From Hymenobacter sp. IS2118 (GTDB taxonomy: Bacteria > Bacteroidota > Bacteroidia > Cytophagales > Hymenobacteraceae): a stretch of DNA of 52,263 bases. The stretch lies in assembly GCF_000715495.1 (NCBI RefSeq), contig NZ_JNLX01000130.1, forward strand, positions 1-52,263. Direction: 5' to 3'. The position numbers and the translations under genes are program-made. Positions 40,551-49,710 of the stretch are shown here, piece after piece; positions within the stretch are counted from its first letter, which is position 1, and each line of letters starts with the position of its first letter. Under the pieces are notes generated by a model, which saw only the letters and a program-made list of their open reading frames with translations, searched no databases and was not told the origin of the DNA.

Positions 40551-42770
40551 CTAGTTGCTGACCGACGCGGACGCTTTCTGGCGTGCCAGACGGGTTTTCC
40601 AGTGCGCCTCGCCAAACTTGCGGCTGTAGATGTCCAGTGCCTGCTGGTAGTGCGTCTGCGCCGCCGTTGGGCGTTGCTGCCGCTGGGCCAGGTCGCCAAA
40701 GGCCAGGGCCAAATCTCCAAATTGGTCGTGCTGTTTGGGCAGAAAAGCTTGGGCAATGCCGAGGGCCTGCTGAAGCAATTGTTCGGCCTCGGCGAGGCGT
40801 CCCTGTTGCCGGCGCAATTGGCCGAAGTTCAGGTAAACGGTGCCCGTGAGTGGATTGCGTTTCGTGAAAAGCCTTTCGTGCAGACGAACGGCCTCCGTCA
40901 GGAGCGAATCGGCGCGGGTAAGCTGGTGCTGAGATGTGGCCAGCAAACCCAGCCCATTCCAGGCGGCGGCGGACGCCGCCGTTTGGGCCTGCTCGAATTT
41001 GGCGTTGATGGCCAGCACCTGCCGGTATTTTGCTTGTGCGGCCGGGTAGTTGCCCGTGGCATAATCCACGTAAGCGGCCGTTGCCAGAATGCCGGTTTGG
41101 CGGGGTAGGGCAATGGGCTTGCCGGCCGTCAGGAGCGAAACAGCCTTGCCAATGGTGGCCTGCGCTGCCGCGTCACGGCCAAAAATCAAGTCCAGCTCGG
41201 CAAGCTGGGCCAATACTTCGGGTTCGGTTCCTGAGGCGTTCGGGTCTTTTCGCACCAAGCTCAGCACCTGTCGCAGCTGTTGGTCGGCCCGGGAATATTG
41301 GCCCAGCGCTTTGTTGAGGGCGGCTACGACGCGCAAGCAAGTGGCATAGGCAGAACTGGCCGAGCCTCGCTTTTGCTCGATGCGGCCCAGCGCCGCGGTT
41401 GCCAGGGTCTGCGTTTCAGCATAGCGGCCTTGTGCAAGACTGTTGTTTGCCAGCAGCATCTCGGCAACTGCCAGGGCCTCCCAGTTGCGTTCGGCCCGCT
41501 CCCGATAAAAACGCCAGGGCGCGCGCAGGGCGCGTTCGGCCGCGGCATATTGCCCGAGTTTATACAGGCAGATGCCGTTGTAGATATCCGCGTCGAAGCG
41601 GCGGTTTGAGGTATCACCCGGCGCGAAGGATAGGGTGCTTAGTTCGCGCAAAGCCCCAGCCAGACTGTCTTGTTGAATGCTGTTTCCAACGATGCGAATG
41701 CGGTTTGTCAGCAGCTCCTCCGCCGCTTCGCGGGCGCTGTCCGTGGCCAGGTAGCGGTTAATCCTCCGGTAGATTGTTGTGGATAATCCGGGCTCATTCT
41801 GCGCGGTGTAGGACCGGGCCAGGCCACTGGCAATGCGGGCATAAGGCAGGTCCGGCCTGGGGTTTACCAGTTTGTAGGCGTTTAGGGCGGCGATAAAAAG
41901 CGAGTCGCAGGCGGCAAATGCTCCTAGTCCCAGGTGGCAATCCGCCATGTTGCGCAGGGACCACGCTTTTTCCTCTTCCCAATAGGGGCTTGGCGCGGTT
42001 GCACCTTCTGCGCGGTTGTCTGAGCGAATCAAAAACGAGTGCCCTTGTTGGTAAGCTTGCAACGCCTCCGCAAACTCTTTCTTTGCGAAGGCCGCGTCGC
42101 CGCGGCCTTCGTACGCCTCGTAAGCCAGCTTATAGGCACCACTGATTTCGTTTTTCCTGCTAATTGAGTCGGAGCCCAGCCAGCGGTTGCCAAAAAAGTA
42201 AGATTTCCGGGCGTTGCTGATGGCGGCGGCGTAATCTTTTTTTCGCATCGCCTCCTGTGCTGCTATTCGGTGGTGGTGCATGAGCAGGTTGCTGGTCATG
42301 CGGACGTCTCCCCGATTGAAGGCCAGCAAGGCCAGGCGGTAGGGCGTGAAAGAGATGGGAGTGGAGGCGAAAAAGCCTGCGAAAACCAATAGCACCGCAG
42401 AGCGCAGCCATAGCCCACGCAAAGAATTTTGCTCCGGCTGGTGCGCTCTGTGCCGGTAAAAGTAGATGCCAAGCCCCACGCAGAAAATACCGTTGAGCAC
42501 CGGCAGCAACACTTCCAGGGGTTCGTGCCGCACCCGAAGGGTAAAGGACAGGGAAACCAGCGAAGTGCCCAGGCAAATGCCCGCTACCACATAAAACGAA
42601 GTAGAAAAAGCTTGTTGGTCTTTGAAAAGCCAGCGCCCGCCCACGATGTAGGAAAGCGCCAAAAGCCAGATGCACAGCCACAGGTAAGTGTTACTTGTAC
42701 TTATTCCCGTGGCTTGCAGCACCAGGAGGGAGAGAAGCAGGTAGAGGAGGTACTTTTCGTATCGTGTCAT
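40551..42770 (-). CDS. Membrane protein with tetratricopeptide repeats
   Basis: Protein of 739 residues. The N-terminal part has four to five hydrophobic segments (about 8-27, 30-45, 60-80, 85-105, 118-140). The rest is a long all-helical region with repeated Ala/Leu/Tyr patterns typical of TPRs (AFAKKEFAEALQAYQQG; AAQAKYRQVLAINAKFEQA; AAQTHYQQALDIYSRKFGEA). There is no kinase, helix-turn-helix or enzyme domain, so it is probably a scaffold facing the cytoplasm or periplasm. The start is ATG 42770 on the minus strand. It is divergent from the Skp-like gene. Confidence 0.88.
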   Translation of the reverse strand: MTRYEKYLLYLLLSLLVLQATGISTSNTYLWLCIWLLALSYIVGGRWLFKDQQAFSTSFYVVAGICLGTSLVSLSFTLRVRHEPLEVLLPVLNGIFCVGLGIYFYRHRAHQPEQNSLRGLWLRSAVLLVFAGFFASTPISFTPYRLALLAFNRGDVRMTSNLLMHHHRIAAQEAMRKKDYAAAISNARKSYFFGNRWLGSDSISRKNEISGAYKLAYEAYEGRGDAAFAKKEFAEALQAYQQGHSFLIRSDNRAEGATAPSPYWEEEKAWSLRNMADCHLGLGAFAACDSLFIAALNAYKLVNPRPDLPYARIASGLARSYTAQNEPGLSTTIYRRINRYLATDSAREAAEELLTNRIRIVGNSIQQDSLAGALRELSTLSFAPGDTSNRRFDADIYNGICLYKLGQYAAAERALRAPWRFYRERAERNWEALAVAEMLLANNSLAQGRYAETQTLATAALGRIEQKRGSASSAYATCLRVVAALNKALGQYSRADQQLRQVLSLVRKDPNASGTEPEVLAQLAELDLIFGRDAAAQATIGKAVSLLTAGKPIALPRQTGILATAAYVDYATGNYPAAQAKYRQVLAINAKFEQAQTAASAAAWNGLGLLATSQHQLTRADSLLTEAVRLHERLFTKRNPLTGTVYLNFGQLRRQQGRLAEAEQLLQQALGIAQAFLPKQHDQFGDLALAFGDLAQRQQRPTAAQTHYQQALDIYSRKFGEAHWKTRLARQKASASVSN

Positions 42771-42928
42771 TCGCGAGTCAGATGGGTGTTCGCCAGGCGA
42801 ACCCACCCAAAGATGGGGCGCTGAGCCGAAAACCCGTGCCGGGGCAAAAAACTGCTTTGCGGAAGTAGGATGGAAGAAAATTGACCTTTGACCGGATTTG
42901 CTGATTCTTCATTCGGTGAAGCATTACT

Positions 42929-42936
42929 TACTTTTG
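42929..42936 (+). promoter_or_regulatory. -7 promoter element for the Skp-like gene
   Basis: TACTTTTG, an exact TAnnTTTG match, 24 bases before ATG 42961. Confidence 0.55.
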
Positions 42937-42960
42937 TCCTTTCCTCATCTTCACTTGTCA

Positions 42961-43659
42961 ATGAAAAACCCGATTCAATTAACCATTAACATTGCGCTGC
43001 TGCTGGCGGTGGCCGTTTTGTTTTTCCTGCATTTCAGCGGCCGCCCGGTGGCGCCGGCTATCGCTACTGATAAATCGGTAGCCGTAATGGCTTCGCCCGA
43101 CCTGAACACGGCCGACACTACCGTTGCCGCAACCGCTGCCACTCCCGAAATCAGTTCTCCGGCCGCCCCCGCGCCCGTCGCGATGACTGCCAATGCCAGC
43201 ACCGACGGCAAAATTGCTTACGTGGAATCGACCAAGATGCTGGACGGCTACCAGGGCATGAAAGACGCCCGCAAAGCTTTCGAAAGCAAAGCCCGCGGCT
43301 GGGAGCGCCAGAACCAAGCCATGCTGACGACCTTCAAAACGGCGGTGGAATCTTACCAGAAGCAGGCCGCCAGCCTCACAGACGAGCAGCGCGCCGCCAC
43401 CGAGCAGAAACTGCAGCAGCAGCAGCAGCAAGTGGGCCAGCAGCAGCAGCAGCTCCAGGCGCAGGCCCAGGAAGAGGAGGCTAAACTGACCCAAAAAGTA
43501 CTGGAAAGCGTGAATAAGAAAGTGGAAGCCTACGGCAAAGCCAACGGCTACAAGCTCATTCTGATTGCCGCCCCCAGCGGTACCATCGCCTATGGCCAGA
43601 AGGACCTCGACATCACCACGCCCGTGCTGGCGTACCTGAACTCGGAGTACCGCAAGTAG
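42961..43659 (+). CDS. OmpH/Skp-family periplasmic chaperone-like protein
   Basis: Protein of 232 residues. A single N-terminal membrane or signal helix (about 7-24) is followed by a Pro/Ala/Thr-rich linker (about 28-80). The Skp-like domain has KIAYVESTKMLDGYQGMKDA at its start, a long coiled coil (about 100-190) and the closing beta segment YKLILIAAPSGTIAYGQKDLDIT. Skp proteins hold unfolded outer-membrane proteins as trimers. The coiled coil carries a glutamine tract encoded by CAG repeats (43412-43457). The linker and retained helix suggest membrane anchoring rather than free periplasmic release. Confidence 0.9.
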   Translation: MKNPIQLTINIALLLAVAVLFFLHFSGRPVAPAIATDKSVAVMASPDLNTADTTVAATAATPEISSPAAPAPVAMTANASTDGKIAYVESTKMLDGYQGMKDARKAFESKARGWERQNQAMLTTFKTAVESYQKQAASLTDEQRAATEQKLQQQQQQVGQQQQQLQAQAQEEEAKLTQKVLESVNKKVEAYGKANGYKLILIAAPSGTIAYGQKDLDITTPVLAYLNSEYRK

Positions 43660-43684
43660 TCAGCACTACCGCTTGATGTATCTG

Positions 43685-43720
43685 AAAAAGAGCGTTTCGC
43701 ACGGCGGAATGCTCTTTTTT
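43685..43720 (+). terminator. Rho-independent terminator of the Skp-like gene
   Basis: GAGCGTTTCGC pairs with GCGGAATGCTC around a three-base loop (two G-T pairs), flanked by A5 and followed by T6. Confidence 0.88.
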
Positions 43721-43746
43721 GTGTCGGGTTGGGCCCCAGGCTGCGG

Positions 43747-43754
43747 TATTTTTG
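43747..43754 (+). promoter_or_regulatory. -7 promoter element for the zinc-ribbon membrane protein genes
   Basis: TATTTTTG, an exact TAnnTTTG match, 45 bases before ATG 43800. Confidence 0.5.
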
Positions 43755-43799
43755 TCCATACAACGGTACCTCTATTACCTATAGCACGTACCTTATAGC

Positions 43800-44105
43800 A
43801 TGGCTGATTCTCCTTTGTTTGCGTCTAAAAAATGCCCGGTCTGCTTGCAATGGTCCACCTGGCAGCAACAGCCCGATGACCGGTGTGAGCACTGCGGTAA
43901 CCTGCTGGACCCCCAGGCCGAAAAAAGCGCGATTGCGCGGGAAGAGCTCGCGAATCAAAAGATGCCTTCGGTCATTCTGATGGAAATCAGCCCCGATGAC
44001 GGGCCCGTGAAACGCTTTTTCAAGACCATCGTGCGGGGCGGGCAGCTGGCTTTCGCGGCCATTCTGAGCTTCATTATGTGGGTAGTAGCCGCAGTGGCGG
44101 GCTAA
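43800..44105 (+). CDS. Small zinc-ribbon membrane protein
   Basis: Protein of 101 residues. The N-terminal zinc ribbon has CPVC (12-15) and CEHC (29-32), then a charged helix and one C-terminal membrane segment (about 80-100). It ends one base before the next gene (stop-G-ATG), so the pair is translationally coupled. The zinc ribbon would face the cytoplasm. The family is not recognised; small proteins of this form are usual in this group. Confidence 0.83.
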   Translation: MADSPLFASKKCPVCLQWSTWQQQPDDRCEHCGNLLDPQAEKSAIAREELANQKMPSVILMEISPDDGPVKRFFKTIVRGGQLAFAAILSFIMWVVAAVAG

Positions 44106-44106
44106 G

Positions 44107-44496
44107 ATGAAGCGCTGGCCTGAATTCCGGCACCCCTTGTTTGTAGGAGCCGGGCTCCTGTACCTCGTTTTCCAACTCAACCGGCAGGTGCTGCGCTGGC
44201 CGCTGCCGGCCGTGCTCACCAGTTACCTGGCCGATGCGTTGGCCATGCCCATCATGTTGAGCCTGGCACTGGCGGCGCACCGCCGCGTCGTAGCCCGGTC
44301 GCGCACCTTTGTGCTGCCCGATGCGTGGCTGCTATCGGCCTGGGCCTACGTTTCGGTGTTTTTTGAAGTCGTTTTGCCGTATTTTTCGGCTACCGCCGTG
44401 GGCGACCCATTCGATGCGGTGGCGTACGCCGTGGGCACGTTGGCGTTTCGTTATTGGCTCAATCAGGCCCCGGGCCAGGGCCGGCCGGGCAGCTAG
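44107..44496 (+). CDS. Small integral membrane protein
   Basis: Protein of 129 residues with about four hydrophobic segments (about 10-25, 35-57, 72-90, 98-115) and a basic loop AAHRRVVARSRT. It follows the zinc-ribbon gene by one base, so the two are probably partners in one membrane complex. I cannot assign a function; there are no obvious catalytic residues. Confidence 0.8.
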   Translation: MKRWPEFRHPLFVGAGLLYLVFQLNRQVLRWPLPAVLTSYLADALAMPIMLSLALAAHRRVVARSRTFVLPDAWLLSAWAYVSVFFEVVLPYFSATAVGDPFDAVAYAVGTLAFRYWLNQAPGQGRPGS

Positions 44497-44557
44497 CTGT
44501 CGGGCAATGCAACTGGCGCCGATGGGCTACGATGGCGCGGCGGCGGGCGTTTGCGTG

Positions 44558-44565
44558 TAGTTTTG
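44558..44565 (+). promoter_or_regulatory. Possible -7 element for the MFS transporter gene
   Basis: TAGTTTTG, an exact TAnnTTTG match, about 27 bases before the TTG start chosen for the transporter. It lies inside the open upstream extension of that frame and argues against the longer reading. Confidence 0.45.
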
Positions 44566-44591
44566 ATGCACGTTTTCCTGACATTTCTGCA

Positions 44592-45809
44592 TTGGCTATT
44601 CCCTCGGCTTTTTCGCTCGCTTCCACCTACCAGCGGCCTCGGTGGGTGCTGCCAATCATTGTGTTTGCGCAGTTTGCGTGCACCTCGCTGTGGTTTGCCG
44701 GCAACGCGGTGCTGCCCGATTTGCTGCGCGAATCCGGCTTAACCGGTACTTCGCTGGGCGCAGTGGTCTCGGCAGTGCAGCTGGGCTTCATCGTGGGTAC
44801 GCTGGCGTTCGGGCTGCTGCGGCTGGCCGACCGGGTGCCGCCGGCGCGGCTGTTTATGGGGTGCGCCGTGCTGGGCAGCCTCACCAATGCGGCGCTGCTG
44901 CTGCCGGGAACCACCGCCGCCACGGTGCTGGGGCTGCGCTTTGCCACGGGGCTGTGCCTGGCGGGTATTTATCCGGTAGGAATGAAAATCGCGGCCGATT
45001 ACTACGAAAACGGCCTGGGCCGGGCCTTGGGCTACCTGGTGGGCGCGCTGGTGCTGGGCACGGCCCTGCCGCACCTGCTGCGGTGGCTGGCCGCCGGCTT
45101 TGCCTGGCAGGCCGTGGTGTTGGCCACGTCGGGCCTGGCGCTGCTGGGCGGCGGGCTACTGTGGGGGCTGGTGCCCAGCGGGCCTTTTCGCCGGCCGGGC
45201 GTCCGGGTGCGGCTATCGGCCGCGTGGAACGTGTTTCGGGAGCGGGCGTTTCGGCAGGCGGTGCTGGGCTACTTCGGCCACATGTGGGAGCTGTACACGT
45301 TCTGGGCGTTTGTGCCGCTGCTGCTGGCCACGCACGCCCAGCTGCACCCCGAGGCCGGGCCGGTAAGTCCCGCCTGGGCCTTCGGGCTGATTGCGGCCGG
45401 GGCGCCGGCCTGCGTGGCGGGCGGCTACCTGGCCCGGCGCTGGGGCAGCCTGGGCACGGCACGGGTGGCGCTGGCGGTATCGGGCGTTTGCTGCCTGCTT
45501 AGCCCGCTGCTGCTGGCGCTGCCGCGCCCGGCGTTTGGCGCGGGCGTATTGGTTTGGGGAATGGCCGTGGTGGCCGATTCGCCGCAGTTTTCGGCGGTGG
45601 TAGCGCAGCGGGCGCCCAAGTTCGCCACGGGCACGGCCCTCACGCTTGTAACCTGCCTCGGCTTTGCGCTCACCATTGTCAGCCTCCAGCTTTTTGCGGC
45701 TTTGCAGTCGGTATTGGAGGCGCGCTACCTGTTTCTGCTGCTGGTGCCGGGGCCGGTGCTGGGCCTGCTGGCAACCCGTGGGTCCGCCAAAAAACCAGTC
45801 GCGGAATAG
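44592..45809 (+). CDS. Major facilitator superfamily transporter
   Basis: Transporter of about 405 residues with 12 predicted membrane helices. MFS features include the loop 2-3 segment LLRLADRVPPARLF and the matching segment YLARRWGSLGTARV in the second half; helix 5 contains the PVGMKIAADYYENGLGRALGY block seen in nitrate/cyanate-type MFS proteins. TTG 44592 is chosen because a promoter word lies just before it; a GTG at 44647 or an upstream start are alternatives. The substrate is not deducible. Confidence 0.85.
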   Translation: MAIPSAFSLASTYQRPRWVLPIIVFAQFACTSLWFAGNAVLPDLLRESGLTGTSLGAVVSAVQLGFIVGTLAFGLLRLADRVPPARLFMGCAVLGSLTNAALLLPGTTAATVLGLRFATGLCLAGIYPVGMKIAADYYENGLGRALGYLVGALVLGTALPHLLRWLAAGFAWQAVVLATSGLALLGGGLLWGLVPSGPFRRPGVRVRLSAAWNVFRERAFRQAVLGYFGHMWELYTFWAFVPLLLATHAQLHPEAGPVSPAWAFGLIAAGAPACVAGGYLARRWGSLGTARVALAVSGVCCLLSPLLLALPRPAFGAGVLVWGMAVVADSPQFSAVVAQRAPKFATGTALTLVTCLGFALTIVSLQLFAALQSVLEARYLFLLLVPGPVLGLLATRGSAKKPVAE

Positions 45810-45916
45810 GTGCTACCGTCATTATTGGCCGGGTGAGAACGGTATTCGACATCGCCCCGGGAACCGACACCGCCGCACCGTGTACCTTGCCGCCTGCAAT
45901 CTTCAAACTCTCCTGC

Positions 45917-46495
45917 ATGAAACCTTTGTACTTCATTCTGAGCGGGGCCGCGCTGTTGCTGGCCGCCTGCAACCAAACCGCCCCCGTTACGGAGCAGCCC
46001 GCTGCCACTGCTACCGACGCACCCGCGCCATCCGTGCGCCCGGATTCGACGGTTGCCCCCATCGACAACGTGGCTACGGCGCCCGCGCCCGACGCGCCCG
46101 CATTGGTTCGGGCCGAAACGCTGAAAGCAACTTTTCGCTTCAAGCCGGCGCCGAATCCTGAGGACCCCAGCCGCCCCAAAATCAACGCCCGTCTCCTGCT
46201 CCAGGGCACCAAGCCGTTGGACATCGACCTTGGTAATTTTGCCGGCAAGCCCGATGTAGTGGATGCCGAAAAAGCTAAGCTAGCCGGGTTTCCCAACGGG
46301 ATGCTCATGGGTTTTCGCAGCTACCACGCCGCCTCCGGCACCAGCTCCGACCTGGCCGTGCTGAGCGTGGAGGGCCGCCTGCGCATCGTGCAGCGCCGCG
46401 TGGAAGAAACCGCCGCCGAGCCCGGCACCTTCGAAACCTCCCGCGAGGTTCCGCTGCCGGCCAACACCACCGTAGTAGCCGCCGCCCTGCAATAA
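45917..46495 (+). CDS. Hypothetical lipoprotein
   Basis: Lipoprotein of 192 residues; lipobox LLAAC gives Cys18. A Pro/Ala/Thr-rich linker (about 20-65) precedes a compact domain (about 68-190) with TFRFKPAPNPEDPSRPK and a strand-turn pattern ending NTTVVAAAL. It is not a family I recognise. A terminator follows 30 bases after the stop. Confidence 0.82.
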   Translation: MKPLYFILSGAALLLAACNQTAPVTEQPAATATDAPAPSVRPDSTVAPIDNVATAPAPDAPALVRAETLKATFRFKPAPNPEDPSRPKINARLLLQGTKPLDIDLGNFAGKPDVVDAEKAKLAGFPNGMLMGFRSYHAASGTSSDLAVLSVEGRLRIVQRRVEETAAEPGTFETSREVPLPANTTVVAAALQ

Positions 46496-46524
46496 AAAGC
46501 CGGGAAGCCAGCCGAAAAAACCTT

Positions 46525-46561
46525 AAAACGCCTCGGCTGCCACGATAGCCGGGGCGTTTTT
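46525..46561 (+). terminator. Rho-independent terminator
   Basis: ACGCC-T-CGGCT pairs with AGCCG-G-GGCGT around eight bases, flanked by A4 and followed by T5. Confidence 0.85.
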
Positions 46562-46642
46562 GGTTCAGTAATTCGCCCCGAAGTGCGGCCCTGGATAAAT
46601 AATATAAATCAGATGCCTGGTTTTTAATTTGTAAGTTGGGGC

Positions 46643-47017
46643 ATGAATACGAACCCGCTCCTGAGCCCGATGAAGGGCGCCACGCGCCGCGAAATAGGCG
46701 GCGTAATTGTTGACGTGGTGCAGACCGGCAATGCCCGAGTCAAGCGCATTGTGTACCCGCTGGGCTTCCGCTGGTCGAAAAGTCTCAAGGACATTGTCGG
46801 TACCGAGCTGTGCATGCACGCCCACGTGGGCTTCCTGGCTAGCGGCGAATTCGATATTCAGTACGCCGATGGTACCGTGGAGCACTTTGTGGCGCCCCAG
46901 GCCGTGGCCATTGCGCCCGGCCACGACGGCTGGGTGGTGGGCACCGAGCCAGCCATTCTCATTGAGTTTGACTTTGAGGGCGAAACCGTAGAGCGCCTGG
47001 GCCTGACGCGCGAGTGA
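46643..47017 (+). CDS. Cupin-domain protein
   Basis: Single small cupin of 124 residues. The first cupin box is partly present (CMHAHVGFLASGEFDI, with His58 and His60), then a glycine turn and the second box VAPQAVAIAPGHDGWVVG with His94. Enough metal-binding His remain for an active site, but the reaction is unknown. It is convergent with the MscS gene, 18 bases apart. Confidence 0.85.
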   Translation: MNTNPLLSPMKGATRREIGGVIVDVVQTGNARVKRIVYPLGFRWSKSLKDIVGTELCMHAHVGFLASGEFDIQYADGTVEHFVAPQAVAIAPGHDGWVVGTEPAILIEFDFEGETVERLGLTRE

Positions 47018-47035
47018 GCGACTGCGGCGCCGCCG

Positions 47036-47956
47036 CTACTGGTTCTCGTTTTTGGGGCTGTCGCGCTTGAGCACCGGAGCAAGCGTGGTATTCGTTTCGG
47101 GGTGCAGGTGCAGGGTGCGGATGGGGAACGGAATAGAAATGCCGTGGTCGTCGAAAGCGCGCTTGATGCGGATAATGGCCTCGCTACGGGCACTCACGTA
47201 GTCGACCTGCCGGCGGTAGGGCACCCAAAAACGCACCTGAAACGTGATGGCGCTGTCGGCAAAGGCGGTGAACATGACTTCCAGCGGCCGTTCGGGTATC
47301 AACTCGGGAACGGTGGCCACGGCCTGCTGCACCACTCGCTGCACCAGCTCCAGGTCCGATTCGTAGGCCACACCGCACTCCAGGTCCACGCGGCGCATGG
47401 TTTGCTGGGTGAAGTTGATGAGCGGGTTTTCGAACACCTTGCGGTTGGGCATAATCACCAGCTCCCCCGTGGTTTGGCGGATGTTGAGGGTGCGCAGGCT
47501 GATGCGTTCAATCGTACCGAAAAACTTGTCGGTTTCGATGACGTCGCCCACGTTGAAGGGACGCTGCACGGCGATGATGATGCCGCTAATAAAGTTGGCC
47601 GCAATGTCCTGAAACGCAAAGCCCAGCGCCAGGCCGATGATGCCGACGCCGGCTAGCAGCGAGGTCACGGTCTTGTCCAGGTTCAGCACCGTGAGCACGA
47701 AAAACGTGCCCACCAGCAGGGTGAGGACGTAAAGCACCGTGATGAGCAGGTTGTTGAGCGTGTCGCTGGCGGATACGCGGGGCAGCACCCGCCGCAGTAC
47801 CCGCCGCACTACCTGCGCACCAACAAAGGTGAGGGCCAGTAAGATAGCGGCCACTACCAGGTTGGGTAGCATCACGATTAATTGCCGAAACCAACCCAGC
47901 AGTTTGCCGGATAATAAATCAAAAGCGCGTTCTACTTCGGTCACAACTGCAAACAT
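47036..47956 (-). CDS. MscS-family mechanosensitive channel
   Basis: Inner-membrane channel of 306 residues. Three hydrophobic segments are at about 25-48, 65-88 and 94-118; the pore helix has the glycine/alanine pattern LLAGVGIIGLALGFAFQDIAANFISG. The beta domain follows with RPFNVGDVIETDKFFGTIERISLRTLNIR and LVIMPNRKVFENPLINFT, and a C-terminal alpha/beta domain. The size fits small-conductance MscS that releases solutes on osmotic downshock. A hydrophilic tail of about 20 residues is added. Confidence 0.95.
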   Translation of the reverse strand: MFAVVTEVERAFDLLSGKLLGWFRQLIVMLPNLVVAAILLALTFVGAQVVRRVLRRVLPRVSASDTLNNLLITVLYVLTLLVGTFFVLTVLNLDKTVTSLLAGVGIIGLALGFAFQDIAANFISGIIIAVQRPFNVGDVIETDKFFGTIERISLRTLNIRQTTGELVIMPNRKVFENPLINFTQQTMRRVDLECGVAYESDLELVQRVVQQAVATVPELIPERPLEVMFTAFADSAITFQVRFWVPYRRQVDYVSARSEAIIRIKRAFDDHGISIPFPIRTLHLHPETNTTLAPVLKRDSPKNENQ

Positions 47957-48187
47957 AAAAAAGCCTAAAACAACACGAATCCAAACTCAAGATACGGCTC
48001 AACGGCCGCCACCGTCGGATTTGCCGCTTCCGGGCGGGCACCATGCCTGGCCGCGACAAAAGTCAGCCCGGCTCCGGTTTCGCAGCCGGGAGGCCAACGT
48101 TTCCCTTGCATTCGTTGCCAGTACCCGTACCATATTCGGCTTGGGTTGCTACCTTGGCGCACTGACTCTCCCTTGCTTTTCCGGCCC

Positions 48188-49639
48188 ATGTTTTCCGCGT
48201 CACCCCAGGCAGCTTCGCCCGATTTGTGGGCCAAATTAGACGCCCTTGACCTGGACGGCGGGGAGCAATTGTCGTTTTCGAAGCGCCTGGCGCGCGACAA
48301 CGGCTGGTCGTTGGCCTTTGCCCGGCGCGTGGTGCTGGAATACAAGAAGTTTGTGTTTTTGGCGGCTACCTGCGGGCACCCCGTCACGCCCTCCGACGAG
48401 GTGGACCAGGCCTGGCACCTGCATTTGGTGTACACCCGCTCCTATTGGGACGACATGTGCGGGCAGGTGCTGGGTTTCGCGCTGCACCACGGCCCCACCA
48501 AAGGCGGCACCGCCGAGGGCAACAAATTTCAGGACTGGTACGCCCGCACCCTGCAGTCGTATGCGGCGGTATTCGGTCTGCCGCCGGTTGATGTCTGGCC
48601 GGCCGCGGCGGTGCGTTTTGGCGAGGCGCCTTATTTCCGACGCGTAAACCTGCGCCGGAAATGGTTGCTGTCCCGCCCGCAGTGGCGCGTGCGGCTAGGC
48701 TGGCGCGGGTGGAGCACGGTGGCGGCCGGGCTGTTGCTGGTGGGCTGTACCGCCCGCACCCCGCTCAACCCGCTGAACTGGTACGGCACCGAATTCTTGC
48801 AGCTATTTTGGGCGCTGTGCCTCACGCTGGTGCCGCTGGCGCTGCTCCTCCGCCACTGGGGGCGGGGGCCAGCCGCGGCTTATGCCGGGCCCGAGCCCAC
48901 CACGTATGAATTGGTGCGCCTGGCCCGGCGCGGGCACCTGGTGGTCGAAAGCGCATTGGCAGCTCTCGTCTACACCGGCAAAGCCGAGCTGATGCCCGGC
49001 CGCCGCATCCGGCGCTCCACGGCCGCCCCGCCCACCGCGCCCTACGAGCGTGCCGTGTGGGACCTGATAGCGCCGGAAGGCTCGTCCGACATCAAGCAGC
49101 TTCGGGAAGCGGCCACCCAGCCCAATGCTCCGGCGCTGGAGGAGTTGGACGCCGCGCTGGTGGCGAAAGACCTGCTATTGCCGCCCCCGAAACGGAAAAA
49201 ATTGGACCGGCTGGTGCTATTCACCATTTTGGCTCTGGGCTTGTTTGGGCTGGCAAAGTTGGCGGTCGGAATAAGCCGGGACAAGCCCGTGGGGTTCCTC
49301 GTTCTTTCGCTGATAATCCTGGGTCTGGGGAGTATCTATTGCTTCGGCAACGGCGTGTGGGCCACCGGGCGGGGAGCCCGGCTGTTGCAGGAGTTTACCC
49401 CCGTGCTAAAACAGCAGCAGCAAGCGGGCGAACACTCCCGCTCTACCGTGGCCTTGTGCGTGGCGTTTTTCGGGCTCAGTGCACTAAGTGACTTGGGAAT
49501 GAACAACCTGGCCATAAGCCTGAAGCCCCTGGTAAGCAGCGGCGACGGCGGTAGCAGCAGCGATTCGGGCAGCGGCGGCAGCGATGGTGGTGATGGCGGA
49601 AGCGGGTGCGGTGGCTGTGGCGGCTGCGGCGGCGATTGA
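48188..49639 (+). CDS. GRDP-like/TIGR04222-type membrane protein with Gly-Ser-Cys tail
   Basis: Protein of 483 residues. The N-terminal domain (about 1-140) resembles glycine-rich-domain protein 1 with the motif PSDEVDQAWHLHLVYTRSYW. Then come membrane segments (about 178-195 and 203-218), a cytoplasmic domain with TTYELVRLARRGHLVVESALAAL (TIGR04222-like), two more membrane segments (about 343-360, 370-390) and a low-complexity end rich in Gly, Ser and Asp that finishes CGGCGGCGGD. The function is unknown; similar proteins end in such Gly/Cys tails. It is convergent with a zinc-ribbon gene. Confidence 0.85.
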   Translation: MFSASPQAASPDLWAKLDALDLDGGEQLSFSKRLARDNGWSLAFARRVVLEYKKFVFLAATCGHPVTPSDEVDQAWHLHLVYTRSYWDDMCGQVLGFALHHGPTKGGTAEGNKFQDWYARTLQSYAAVFGLPPVDVWPAAAVRFGEAPYFRRVNLRRKWLLSRPQWRVRLGWRGWSTVAAGLLLVGCTARTPLNPLNWYGTEFLQLFWALCLTLVPLALLLRHWGRGPAAAYAGPEPTTYELVRLARRGHLVVESALAALVYTGKAELMPGRRIRRSTAAPPTAPYERAVWDLIAPEGSSDIKQLREAATQPNAPALEELDAALVAKDLLLPPPKRKKLDRLVLFTILALGLFGLAKLAVGISRDKPVGFLVLSLIILGLGSIYCFGNGVWATGRGARLLQEFTPVLKQQQQAGEHSRSTVALCVAFFGLSALSDLGMNNLAISLKPLVSSGDGGSSSDSGSGGSDGGDGGSGCGGCGGCGGD

Positions 49640-49656
49640 GAAAAAGCAAGCTCAGC

Positions 49657-49701
49657 ACTTTTGAGCGAGCTATATCGAGTATTAATAGCCCGCTCAAAAG
49701 T
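49657..49701. terminator. Inverted repeat between convergent genes
   Basis: ACTTTTGAGCG (49657-49667) and its exact complement (49691-49701), extended inside by GCTAT/ATAGC. Without a long T tract it may be a bidirectional terminator or a small repeat. Confidence 0.5.
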
Positions 49702-49710
49702 TACAAGACA

